DNA of 64,000 nucleotides from Mycobacterium sp. Aquia_216 (lineage in GTDB: Bacteria > Actinomycetota > Actinomycetes > Mycobacteriales > Mycobacteriaceae), in contig NZ_CP113529.1 of assembly GCF_026723865.1 (NCBI RefSeq), positions 5,642,001-5,706,000 of the forward strand, in the 5' to 3' direction. Positions 36,717-44,596 of the stretch are shown here, piece by piece. Numbering within the stretch: position 1 is the first letter of the stretch; each line of letters begins with the position of its first letter. A model generated the notes under the pieces. It had not been told where the DNA came from. It saw only the letters and a program-made list of their open reading frames with translations, and ran no database searches. The position numbers were made by a program, and so were the translations under genes.

Positions 36717-39089
36717 ATGCGTCCCACGAGGGCACCCTCGCCCATCTTGCGTTGGGCCGTCACCGCGCTCGGTCTGCTCCTCGTCCTCTATCTAGCCCTA
36801 CTGGATCTGCGGCCCTCCATCGACGACTCGTTTCCGCCCTGGCTGGGGTGGTTCGGCCGGCCGGGATCGATGCCGACGCTGGCGGTCGTTGTCGTCGTGC
36901 TGATCTGGGCATCCGTGCTGAATTTCCGTTCGGGCAGCCACCGCGTGGTGGGTGTTTCGTTCACCCTGATTGCGGGCCTCGTCCCAATGACGGCGATTTT
37001 GGGACTCAGCTCCTACTGGGGATGTCACGACGCCAACCATCCGGCCCTCTTCACTCCCCTGATGGCGACGGCCAGTCTGGTCAAGGGCGGCACCGGGGAC
37101 TTCTCCGTGAGCGGGCGCACCTGCCCGAACCCGACACCGGTGGGCCTGGAACTGGCCCGTATCGCCGCGCTGTCGGCGATCTTCACCGGACTGGGCGGCG
37201 CCGTGATCGGGGTCTTCCGGACCCAGGTGGACCGGCTGCGGGCCAATTGGGCCGATTCCGTCACGGCCGTCGTCGGTATCGACGGTGACACCCAGTCGAT
37301 GATCAGCGCCGTTGCGCGCACCTTGGACAAACGCGGCACGCTGGTCGTCATCACCGGCGCCAGCGACGACCGCGTGCAGCGGGCCCGCAGGCAGGGCGCC
37401 CGGGTGGTGCTGGTGGATTTCAACACCCCGTCGACCCTGGTGTCACTTCGGCTGTGGCGCCGCCTGTCTCGGCTCTACCTGATGGCACCGGACCCCGCGG
37501 TCAACCTGATGTGGCTGGACCTGATCAGTCGCCGGCTCGCCGAAATCGCCCACAAGCAGCGGCTGCCCCTCATCGTGCGCATGGACGATCCCTGGCTGGC
37601 CCAGGCGTGGCGCGCCCAGCAGTTCGGCGGATCGGATACCCGCTGGGCGGCCGACGTGGTCGGCAAATACGAGGTGACCGCCGGCCGGCTCCTCGACAGC
37701 GTGATCGCGACCGGGCACACAAAGCGCGTATTTGTTTGTGGCACCTCACAATTGACGCTGGCACTGTGCGCGGACCTGACCCAGCGTGCGCTGGAACGCG
37801 ACTTCTACACACCGCCCGGCACGGTGGCGTTGCCCGCACTGACCCTCGTAGACAGGGACGCCGAGGAGTACCTGCGCGATCACGAGTTCTACCGTCAGCA
37901 AGCGGGATTCGTGTCGGAGGGGCCGGCGATCGACGCGGTCGCGGAGGCACCGTCGATCCCGACCATGTTGCGGCTGATCGGTGAGGTCGATCCCGTGACC
38001 AGCGCGGTGATCTTCGTCGACGCCCACGCCGGGACAACCGCCGCTCGGCTGGCCGCCCGCTTCCCCGACATGCCCATCCACGCCTCGGACCTCAACACCA
38101 GCATCAACGACGACTCCATTCAGGTCGTCGGCCGGCTGCAGTCCTATTCGCTGGTGCTCGACACCCAAGAGGGTCAGGTTCGGGACGCCTGGGAGCGTGC
38201 GGCACGGCTGATCCACGAACGCTACGTCTCGACGATCGACCCGAGTTGGCCGCGTGGCGCGGCTTCCGTGCCGTGGGCCGAGCTCGACGAGTTCTACCGG
38301 GGATCCAACCGGCGCCAGGTCCGCAACGCGTTGTGGATGGTGGAACAGATCGCGGGACACACCTGGAATACGTGGGGCAGCCCACCGGCCCAGCTGTCCG
38401 GCAGCGAAATGGCGGGATTGACGCCGCTGGAACAGCTTGCGCTGATGGGTTTCGACCACGGTTCCTCCCTGCGCATGGCGCAGGCGGAACACGAGGACTG
38501 GTGCCGCTACTACCGGCGCAACGGCTGGAAATACGGCTCGCCGCGCGACGACTCGCGCAAGATCCACAACAAGCTCGTCGACTGGTCGGAGGTGGAAAGC
38601 GACCCGGAGCTGCTCAACGCCGCGGTGCGGAGTCTGGCGGGCACGCTGTGGAGCCTGCGCCAGCTAGGCTTTCGGTCGCGTCCACTGTGGCAGTCGTTCA
38701 CCCGGGTGGGAACTGTCACCGCCGAGCAACGCAGCGCGCCATGGACGTGGACGTCGGATTCGGGACACACGATGCGCGGCGACGCCGGCGACTGGGCGAT
38801 CCACGAGGACGGAAAAGTCTGGTCGGTGCGCGACGACATCTTTCAAGACACCTACGAGCCGGTGGGCGACGGGCTCTGGCAGCGCAAGGGACTAGTTCAG
38901 GCTCGTCCGGCCAACCCGGGCGAGACCATCAACACCCTGGAGGGGCCTACCAACGCCGCCGAGGGCGACTGGGTGGTGCGGGGAGCCAGCGGTGAACAGT
39001 GGCCGGTGCCCGGCGCCGAGTTCGCGCGGCGCTACGCCGAATATCAGCCGCCCGAAGAAGCCCACGTTCACGACGACGGCGACAGGTAA
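36717..39089 (+). CDS. Membrane protein with Rossmann-like and RyR domains
   Basis: 790 residues from ATG 36717, with AGGGAG 9 bp upstream; the frame extends upstream through the previous gene but that part is a shadow. Four membrane helices (about 11-30, 53-70, 77-98, 146-168) with an extracytoplasmic cysteine-containing loop. Then come two Rossmann/RCK-like segments (VVITGASDDRVQRAR from ~211; VFVCGTSQLTLALCADL near 341) and a RyR domain near 585-650 (HEDWCRYYRRNGWKYG). The C-terminus has two GDW...W.V.D.F-type repeats (about 680-780). It resembles ligand-gated channel or TrkA-like assemblies; function unknown. Confidence 0.8.
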   Translation: MRPTRAPSPILRWAVTALGLLLVLYLALLDLRPSIDDSFPPWLGWFGRPGSMPTLAVVVVVLIWASVLNFRSGSHRVVGVSFTLIAGLVPMTAILGLSSYWGCHDANHPALFTPLMATASLVKGGTGDFSVSGRTCPNPTPVGLELARIAALSAIFTGLGGAVIGVFRTQVDRLRANWADSVTAVVGIDGDTQSMISAVARTLDKRGTLVVITGASDDRVQRARRQGARVVLVDFNTPSTLVSLRLWRRLSRLYLMAPDPAVNLMWLDLISRRLAEIAHKQRLPLIVRMDDPWLAQAWRAQQFGGSDTRWAADVVGKYEVTAGRLLDSVIATGHTKRVFVCGTSQLTLALCADLTQRALERDFYTPPGTVALPALTLVDRDAEEYLRDHEFYRQQAGFVSEGPAIDAVAEAPSIPTMLRLIGEVDPVTSAVIFVDAHAGTTAARLAARFPDMPIHASDLNTSINDDSIQVVGRLQSYSLVLDTQEGQVRDAWERAARLIHERYVSTIDPSWPRGAASVPWAELDEFYRGSNRRQVRNALWMVEQIAGHTWNTWGSPPAQLSGSEMAGLTPLEQLALMGFDHGSSLRMAQAEHEDWCRYYRRNGWKYGSPRDDSRKIHNKLVDWSEVESDPELLNAAVRSLAGTLWSLRQLGFRSRPLWQSFTRVGTVTAEQRSAPWTWTSDSGHTMRGDAGDWAIHEDGKVWSVRDDIFQDTYEPVGDGLWQRKGLVQARPANPGETINTLEGPTNAAEGDWVVRGASGEQWPVPGAEFARRYAEYQPPEEAHVHDDGDR

Positions 39090-39228
39090 CCGCTCACGCA
39101 TTGCGGACCCCACAATTGCGCTGAAAATTTGCGCATCGTGAAGGGCCCCAACACTGATACGGTATCGGCGCATGTGCGTACGGGGCGCGCAGCAGTTCGT
39201 TCGCTCCGCTTCACTTTAGGAGATTGCG

Positions 39229-40746
39229 ATGGCGCTGTTCATCAGCTACTCGAGCCAAGATCGGACGACGGTCGACGCCCTGACCACCGCGCTTCGGCGC
39301 GGGCAGAACCAGGTGTGGTTCGACCAAGAGCTCGGTGGTGGCGACTCGTGGTGGGCCAAAATCCTCGAGCAAATCCGCGAGTGTGAAGTGTTCATCGTCG
39401 CGCTGTCGAGTAACTGGCTGCAATCCAAGCCGAGTCAGGCGGAGTTGCGCTACGCCCAGGCCCTCGGCCGGCCCATCCTGCCCGTTCGGATCGGCGACGT
39501 CGACAGCATGCGGGTGAATCCCCTTGCCGCATTGCAGATCATCGACTATCGGGAGCCCACGGTCGACGCCGGCATCCAATTGGTCACCGCAGTGCACGCG
39601 CTGCGCAGCAAGCCGGTGCCTTTGCCCGACCCGCTGCCCGAAGAGCCCCCGGTGCCGTTCGGCTACATCACGCGGCTGGGGAACACCCTCGCCGAGAAAG
39701 AGCTCAGCCCGCAGCAGCAGCTCCAGCTGTTGGTCGAGCTGCGGTCCGGGTTCGACGAGGACGGCGACGATCCCAGTGCCCGCGGCGACATCGCGCAACT
39801 TCTGCGCATGCTGCGCCTGCGACACGACGTCACCTACCGCACCCGGAGCGAAATCGACAACGTGCTGTCCGAAATCGAGGCCAAGGACGGTTCGCCGGGA
39901 GGCCCGGCCGCCAAGGTTCAGGCTCCGGCCGCGGGGTCGACCACCGCAACACAACCCAGCGGCTCGACCGCGGTCACCGTCCCGACCGCGGTAACCGGCG
40001 GTGCGCCCACCGGCGGCGGGTCGAACAAGCGGCTGATCCTGATCGGCGGTGCCGCGGTGGCAGTCATCGCCGCGATCGCAATCGTCGTGGTGGTGACTAC
40101 GCAGGGCGGCAAGACCAAGTCGGCTCCGAACGCGGCCAACTCGAATTCAGCGCCGGCCGCCGGGAATTCGTCTCCCAACTCGGCGAAGCTGGATTCCTAC
40201 CTGGTCGGCGCGCCCGAAGTCGGCACGATCGTCGGCGACCCGAACGTGGTGGCCGGCGACAAAATCGGCCAGCTGCGCAATCCGAAGTGGACGCTGTCCG
40301 ACCCCGAGTGCGCCGGCACCTACGAGCCCGCCGTCGCGGCGGCATACCAGGACGCCAGCGGCTTCGACGCGGTGAGCGGCCTGATCGTGCACACGGCCGG
40401 ACAGGATCCGCCGCACCGGATCATCGAGACCGTCGCGGAATTCGCCTCGCCCGACAAGGCCAGCGCTTTCGTCCGGGCGTCGGCAGACAAGTGGAAGTCC
40501 TGTGCCGGAAAAACGGTGGCGGAGAGCCTCAACGGCCACAGCTTTGACTGGGCATTCGCGGAAGTCGGTGGCACCGTGCCGAAGATCGCGCAACAGCGCA
40601 GCCGATCCGACGGCGGCAAAATCTGCCACCACGTGCTGCACGCCGACGGCGCAAAGGTGATCGACGTCCTGGTGTGCGGTCCGGATGCGGTACCCGGCCA
40701 GGCGGGCAAGATCGCCGAGCAGATCGCCGCGAAGAGCATCCAGTAA
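39229..40746 (+). CDS. TIR-domain membrane protein with extracellular PknH-type sensor
   Basis: 505 residues from ATG 39229 with AGGAG upstream. The TIR domain is residues 1-~130 (FISYSSQDR, VWFDQELGGGDSWW, FIVALSSNW); E72 in PSQAELRYA is at the catalytic position of NAD-cleaving TIR domains. A helical segment (about 143-218) resembles effector-associated domains. A proline/threonine linker leads to one membrane helix (268-291). The outside domain (about 315-505) has four cysteines (PECAGT, KSCAGK, KICHH, VCGPD) as in PknH_C sensors. It may couple an envelope signal to NAD turnover or scaffold assembly. Confidence 0.85.
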   Translation: MALFISYSSQDRTTVDALTTALRRGQNQVWFDQELGGGDSWWAKILEQIRECEVFIVALSSNWLQSKPSQAELRYAQALGRPILPVRIGDVDSMRVNPLAALQIIDYREPTVDAGIQLVTAVHALRSKPVPLPDPLPEEPPVPFGYITRLGNTLAEKELSPQQQLQLLVELRSGFDEDGDDPSARGDIAQLLRMLRLRHDVTYRTRSEIDNVLSEIEAKDGSPGGPAAKVQAPAAGSTTATQPSGSTAVTVPTAVTGGAPTGGGSNKRLILIGGAAVAVIAAIAIVVVVTTQGGKTKSAPNAANSNSAPAAGNSSPNSAKLDSYLVGAPEVGTIVGDPNVVAGDKIGQLRNPKWTLSDPECAGTYEPAVAAAYQDASGFDAVSGLIVHTAGQDPPHRIIETVAEFASPDKASAFVRASADKWKSCAGKTVAESLNGHSFDWAFAEVGGTVPKIAQQRSRSDGGKICHHVLHADGAKVIDVLVCGPDAVPGQAGKIAEQIAAKSIQ

Positions 40747-40763
40747 CGGCCATGACATGGAGC

Positions 40764-40812
40764 GGCCCCCGAGCAATGCTCCCGGTTGGACAGACCGGGA
40801 AGCTCGGGGGCC
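40764..40812. terminator. Long hairpin downstream of the TIR gene
   Basis: GGCCCCCGAGC (40764-40774) pairs with GCTCGGGGGCC (40802-40812), with an inner CCCGGT/ACCGGG helix. No U-tract, so it may be a bidirectional mycobacterial terminator or part of a structured RNA. Confidence 0.55.
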
Positions 40813-40814
40813 GG

Positions 40815-40886
40815 GTGGCTACGGGGAATTCGCCAGCGCGCGTTGATCGCTAGCTCTTCCGAGCCATGCAGCTAGCGCGTAGCCAC
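40815..40886. other. Structured intergenic element, candidate small RNA
   Basis: GTGGCTACG (40815-40823) pairs with CGTAGCCAC (40878-40886); inside, CGCTAGCT (40848-40855) pairs with AGCTAGCG (40870-40877). The two helices stack on one side, with a 24-nt bulge on the other. Lies between convergent genes, 3 nt after the preceding hairpin. A minus-strand TACGGT (-10-like, about 40,950) could drive it. Confidence 0.4.
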
Positions 40887-40986
40887 CTCACATGTCCATG
40901 AAGCTATCAATTTCGCGGACCACCTCCCTTCCTGTGTACGGCCGACCGTACCCGCCGTTACGCGAGCCGACAACACAATTCAGCGC

Positions 40987-41877
40987 TCAGCGATCGCTGA
41001 CGATCGCCGCGTCGACCAGCTGAGCGAAATCATCGGTCATCGGCGATCGAAGTAGTCGGCGTCCGTCGAGCGTGTGCACGCGGGCGGCCAGGGTCATGCT
41101 GGAGACCAACCAGATCCCTTGGGCGGCATGCAAGTCCGCGACGCGTAGCGCACGGTAGTCGCAGTCGTAGCCTTTGCTGCGCGCCACCTCGAACAGGGCC
41201 TGCTGCGTCGTGCCGCGAAGAATCGGATACCAGGGTGGCGGCGTCAACAGGCAGAGGTGACTGTTCGAGCCCGCTTCGGAATCGGTGGCGATCACCACCG
41301 TCGACCGTGGACCTTCCAGGATGTAGCCGTCTGAGCTGACGAAGATGACATCACCGGCGCCCTGCTGGGCGGCGTGGCGCAAGGCGGCCATATTCACCGC
41401 GTACGACAGGGTTTTCGCACCGGCCAGCAGCCACGGCATCGCGTCGGCACCGGTGGCGGGTAGTCCCCGATCCAGCGTGAGCGCCGCAAGTCCGTCGCGG
41501 CGAACCGCGGCCACCCGGTCCGGAACGGCGTTGACCATCACATACGCGGTGGGAGCCGAACCACCCTCGCGACCCCGGGTATAGATCAACCGCAACGCGC
41601 CTTCGTCAGACGAGTTGGCGACCCACTCCCGGGTGGCCACGTCGATCGCGCGCCGCCAAAGCGGAAGGTCCGGCTCGGGCAAGTCCATCAACTTGGCCGA
41701 CTGGGTCAGCCGCTGCAGATGCGGCCCGACCAGACAGGCGCCGCCGTCGCGGACCAAGAGGGTCTCGAAGGCGCCGTCGCCACGGACCGCCGCCAGATCG
41801 TCGGCGTGCAACAGCGGAGAGTCGGGCGGATGCATCTCGCCGTCAAGGGTGACGATCACACCCGTCTGCCCTGCCAT
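40987..41877 (-). CDS. pabC: Aminodeoxychorismate lyase/branched-chain-type aminotransferase (Rv0812 homologue)
   Basis: 296 residues from ATG 41877. Fold-type IV PLP enzyme: GDGAFETLLV near the N-terminus, catalytic lysine in AGAKTLSYAVNM, and the phosphate-binding GYILEGPRSTVV. It matches Rv0812. The predicted role is converting aminodeoxychorismate to p-aminobenzoate for folate; D-amino acid or branched-chain aminotransferase activity cannot be excluded by motifs. Divergent from ygfZ. Confidence 0.85.
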   Translation of the reverse strand: MAGQTGVIVTLDGEMHPPDSPLLHADDLAAVRGDGAFETLLVRDGGACLVGPHLQRLTQSAKLMDLPEPDLPLWRRAIDVATREWVANSSDEGALRLIYTRGREGGSAPTAYVMVNAVPDRVAAVRRDGLAALTLDRGLPATGADAMPWLLAGAKTLSYAVNMAALRHAAQQGAGDVIFVSSDGYILEGPRSTVVIATDSEAGSNSHLCLLTPPPWYPILRGTTQQALFEVARSKGYDCDYRALRVADLHAAQGIWLVSSMTLAARVHTLDGRRLLRSPMTDDFAQLVDAAIVSDR

Positions 41878-41932
41878 GCCGAAAGAGCCTAGCCGTCGGT
41901 GTGAGCGACGCAGCCGCGCGCACCCAGATCCG

Positions 41933-41938
41933 TAGAGT
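41933..41938 (+). promoter_or_regulatory. -10 box of leaderless ygfZ transcript
   Basis: TAGAGT ends 6 bp before GTG 41945. Confidence 0.55.
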
Positions 41939-41944
41939 TGAAGT

Positions 41945-43039
41945 GTGAATCCAGTTCCCGCACCTGATTCCGGACCCGACGCCGGCGCGATCTGGCACTA
42001 CGGCGATCCGCTGAGCGAGCAGCGCGCGGCCGAAACCGATGCGGTGCTCGTGGACCGCTCGCATCGCGCGGTCCTGACCCTGACCGGCACGGACCGGCAG
42101 ACCTGGCTGCACAACATCTCAACCCAGCACGTCAGCGGACTTCGCGACGGGGCCAGCACGCAGAATCTCAGCTTGGACGGACAGGGCCGGGTCGAGGACC
42201 ACTGGATGCAGACCGAGCTCGGCGGCATCACCTACCTCGACACCGAACCGTGGCGCGGTGAGCCGTTGCTGGGCTACCTGACCAAGATGGTGTTCTGGTC
42301 GGATGTCACGCCGGCGGCCGCCGACATCGCGGTGTTGTCGCTGATCGGGCCGCGGCTCGCCGACCCGGCGGTACTCGACGTGGTTGGCCTGGACGCCCTG
42401 CCCGACGAACTGGTCGCATTTCCGCTCGCGGGCGGTGGCTTCGCGCGGCGGATGCCGGCGCCGGCCGCCGGCCAGATCGAACTCGAACTGTTAGTGCCAG
42501 GCGGCACTGCCGCCGACTGGCGAAGCCGTTTCACCCGGGCCGGCGTGCGGCCGGCCGGGATCTGGGCCTACGAAGCCCACCGGGTCGCGGCGGTGCGCCC
42601 GCGCCTCGGCCTCGACACCGACGAACGCACGATTCCGCACGAGGTGCGCTGGATCGGTGGTCCCGGAATCGGAGCGGTCCACCTGGACAAAGGTTGCTAT
42701 CGCGGGCAAGAAACCGTCGCCCGGGTCCACAACCTGGGCAAACCGCCCCGGATGCTGGCGCTGTTGCATCTGGACGGCTCGGTGGAGCGGCCGTCCACGG
42801 GGGACGCGGTGCTTGCGGGTGGGCGGTCGGTCGGACGCTTGGGAACCGTCGTCGAGCACGTGGATCTGGGACCGATTGCGCTGGCATTGCTCAAGCGTGG
42901 GCTACCGGCCGAGACGCAACTGACGACCGGCGCGGAGAGCTCGGTCGCGGCGGTTATCGACGCCGATTCCCTGCCGCCCGACGAGCAGATCGGCGCGGGG
43001 CGTCTGGCTGTCGAGCGGTTGCGCGGCGGTGCGAGATAA
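41945..43039 (+). CDS. ygfZ: YgfZ/GcvT-domain iron-sulfur assembly protein (Rv0811c homologue)
   Basis: 364 residues from a leaderless GTG. Folate-binding GcvT-like fold with the diagnostic KGCYRGQE motif (249-256), whose cysteine is needed for YgfZ function in Fe-S cluster repair or insertion. Further support: VLVDRSHRAVLTLTGTDR at the N-terminus and GCYRGQETVARV. True aminomethyltransferases lack the KGC motif. Upstream of the DUF3073 gene. Confidence 0.92.
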   Translation: MNPVPAPDSGPDAGAIWHYGDPLSEQRAAETDAVLVDRSHRAVLTLTGTDRQTWLHNISTQHVSGLRDGASTQNLSLDGQGRVEDHWMQTELGGITYLDTEPWRGEPLLGYLTKMVFWSDVTPAAADIAVLSLIGPRLADPAVLDVVGLDALPDELVAFPLAGGGFARRMPAPAAGQIELELLVPGGTAADWRSRFTRAGVRPAGIWAYEAHRVAAVRPRLGLDTDERTIPHEVRWIGGPGIGAVHLDKGCYRGQETVARVHNLGKPPRMLALLHLDGSVERPSTGDAVLAGGRSVGRLGTVVEHVDLGPIALALLKRGLPAETQLTTGAESSVAAVIDADSLPPDEQIGAGRLAVERLRGGAR

Positions 43040-43098
43040 TGTCCGTCGAAGTCCAACACGGCGGGCAGGGGGCACCGACGCTCATCGGCGAGGCACGG

Positions 43099-43104
43099 TA
43101 AACT
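43099..43104 (+). promoter_or_regulatory. -10 box of the DUF3073 gene
   Basis: TAAACT, giving a 5' leader of about 75 nt that contains a hairpin. Confidence 0.5.
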
Positions 43105-43134
43105 GTCGGCAGGACAATAAACGACACCAGAGAT

Positions 43135-43163
43135 CGGAGCCGCCTACTTGTTAGGCCGCTCCG
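43135..43163 (+). promoter_or_regulatory. Leader hairpin upstream of the DUF3073 gene
   Basis: CGGAGC-C-GCCTA, loop CTTGT, TAGGC-C-GCTCCG: 6 bp, one mismatch, 5 bp. It is followed by TTATT. A second inverted repeat, GGGGG-T-CCCCC (43175-43185), covers the region right before ATG 43187 and may mask the ribosome-binding site. Confidence 0.5.
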
Positions 43164-43186
43164 TTATTGCGCGAGGGGGTCCCCCC

Positions 43187-43366
43187 ATGGGCCGCGGCCG
43201 GGCTAAGGCAAAGCAGACCAAGGTTGCTCGAGAACTTAAATACAGCTCTCCGCAGACTGACTTTCAGCGGCTACAGGCCGAGCTGTCAGGGACCGATGCG
43301 GACGCAGCCGGCGAGCTGGACGGCGCCGACGAGTCGTGGGATCGTGAGGACGATTGGCGCCGCTAG
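43187..43366 (+). CDS. DUF3073 small conserved protein (Rv0810c homologue)
   Basis: 59 residues from ATG 43187, the conserved start (MGRGRAKAKQTKVARELKY). Basic N-terminal half, then SPQTDF, and an acidic C-terminal half ending EDDWRR; no membrane segment. Conserved across actinobacteria next to purM; function unknown, and the charge split suggests RNA or ribosome contact. A 13-residue upstream extension is possible but not conserved. Its stop lies inside a perfect 24-bp hairpin. Confidence 0.9.
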   Translation: MGRGRAKAKQTKVARELKYSSPQTDFQRLQAELSGTDADAAGELDGADESWDREDDWRR

Positions 43367-43415
43367 AACTTGCTCCGTGCCGATGCCGCGTGCATCGGCA
43401 CGGAGCAAGTTCTAG
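43363..43415. terminator. Perfect 24-bp inverted repeat between convergent DUF3073 gene and purM
   Basis: Arms 43363-43386 and 43392-43415 pair without mismatch around a 5-nt loop (CGCGT). Begins inside the DUF3073 stop codon and ends 14 bp before the purM stop, so it can terminate both genes. Confidence 0.8.
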
Positions 43416-43429
43416 TTAGGCGCAGACCC

Positions 43430-44524
43430 TTAAAATCTCGGGTGCTGCCCAACCAGTTTTGCGCGTGGGCCGTCTTTGCCACCCTTGCAGACGGTCCCCA
43501 ACACCCAGCAGTCCAGATGCCGTGCGGTCAATATCGCCAGGGCGCGGTCGGTGTCCTCGGGTGCGACGACGGCGATCATGCCCACGCCCATGTTGAAGGT
43601 CTTTTCCATCTCCTCGCGGCTGACCCGACCGCGCTGGGCGATCATCGCGAATACCGGCGCGGGCGTCCAGGTGCCGCGATCCACCTCGGCGGTCAACCCG
43701 TGCGGGATCACGCGCTGCAAGTTGCCCGCCAGTCCGCCACCCGTGACGTGGCAGAAGGTGCGGACATGGGTTTCGGCGGCCAGTGCCAGGCAGTCTTTGG
43801 CGTAGATCAGAGTGGGCTCGAGTAACTCTTCGCCCAGCGTGCGGCCGAACTCCTCGACGTAACCGGCCAGGTTCATCCGGTCAATCTCGAGCAGGACCGT
43901 GCGGGCCAGCGAGTATCCGTTGGAGTGCAGGCCGGACGACCCCAACGCGATGATGACGTCGCCGGGTTTGACGCGATCGGGCCCCAGCACGTCGTCGGCT
44001 TCGACCACGCCGATCCCGGTGGCCGATATGTCGTAGTGGTCAGGCTCCATCAGCCCGGGGTGTTCGGCGGTCTCGCCGCCCAGCAGCGCACACCCGGCCC
44101 GCACGCATCCCTCGGCGATGCCGCCGACGATCGCGCTGAGTCGCTCGGGCACGGCGCGGCCGACCGCGATGTAGTCCTGTAGGAACAGCGGCTCGGCGCC
44201 ACAAACAACGAGGTCGTCGACGACCATCGCCACCAGGTCGAGGCCGACGGTGTCGTGCTTGTCCATCGCCTGCGCAACCGCCAACTTGGTGCCGACGCCG
44301 TCGGTGGAGGCCGCGAGCACCGGCTCGCGGTAGTCGCCACGCAACGCGAACAATCCGGCGAATCCACCCAGCCCGCCACGCACCTCGGCTCTGGTGGCTT
44401 TTGCCGCCAGAGGCTTGAACAGATCCACCGCGCGGTCACCGGCTTCAATGTCCACCCCGGCCGACGCGTAGGTAATGCCCTGACTGCCCGGTTCTTCTCC
44501 GGGGCTTTTTCCGGGATCGGTCAT
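43430..44524 (-). CDS. purM: Phosphoribosylformylglycinamidine cyclo-ligase (AIR synthetase)
   Basis: 364 residues from ATG 44524, the length of Rv0809; this start is leaderless (-10 box 8 bp upstream), so the 10-residue extension is rejected. ATP-binding fold of the PurM/PurL family: ITYASAGVDIEAGDR, LAASTDGVGTK, GLDLVAMVVDDL, LLGGETAEHPG, and C-terminal FNMGVGM. It catalyses ring closure of FGAM to AIR, purine step 5. purF lies upstream on the same strand, 72 bp away. Confidence 0.96.
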   Translation of the reverse strand: MTDPGKSPGEEPGSQGITYASAGVDIEAGDRAVDLFKPLAAKATRAEVRGGLGGFAGLFALRGDYREPVLAASTDGVGTKLAVAQAMDKHDTVGLDLVAMVVDDLVVCGAEPLFLQDYIAVGRAVPERLSAIVGGIAEGCVRAGCALLGGETAEHPGLMEPDHYDISATGIGVVEADDVLGPDRVKPGDVIIALGSSGLHSNGYSLARTVLLEIDRMNLAGYVEEFGRTLGEELLEPTLIYAKDCLALAAETHVRTFCHVTGGGLAGNLQRVIPHGLTAEVDRGTWTPAPVFAMIAQRGRVSREEMEKTFNMGVGMIAVVAPEDTDRALAILTARHLDCWVLGTVCKGGKDGPRAKLVGQHPRF

Positions 44525-44532
44525 CGCGATAA

Positions 44533-44538
44533 AGGCTA
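44533..44538 (-). promoter_or_regulatory. -10 box of leaderless purM transcript
   Basis: TAGCCT on the minus strand ends 8 bp before ATG 44524. Confidence 0.5.
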
Positions 44539-44596
44539 CCGGTAGGCGCCGCACGCCGGGATCAAACCTCTTTGAAGTATCCGGAATGAATGCCGT

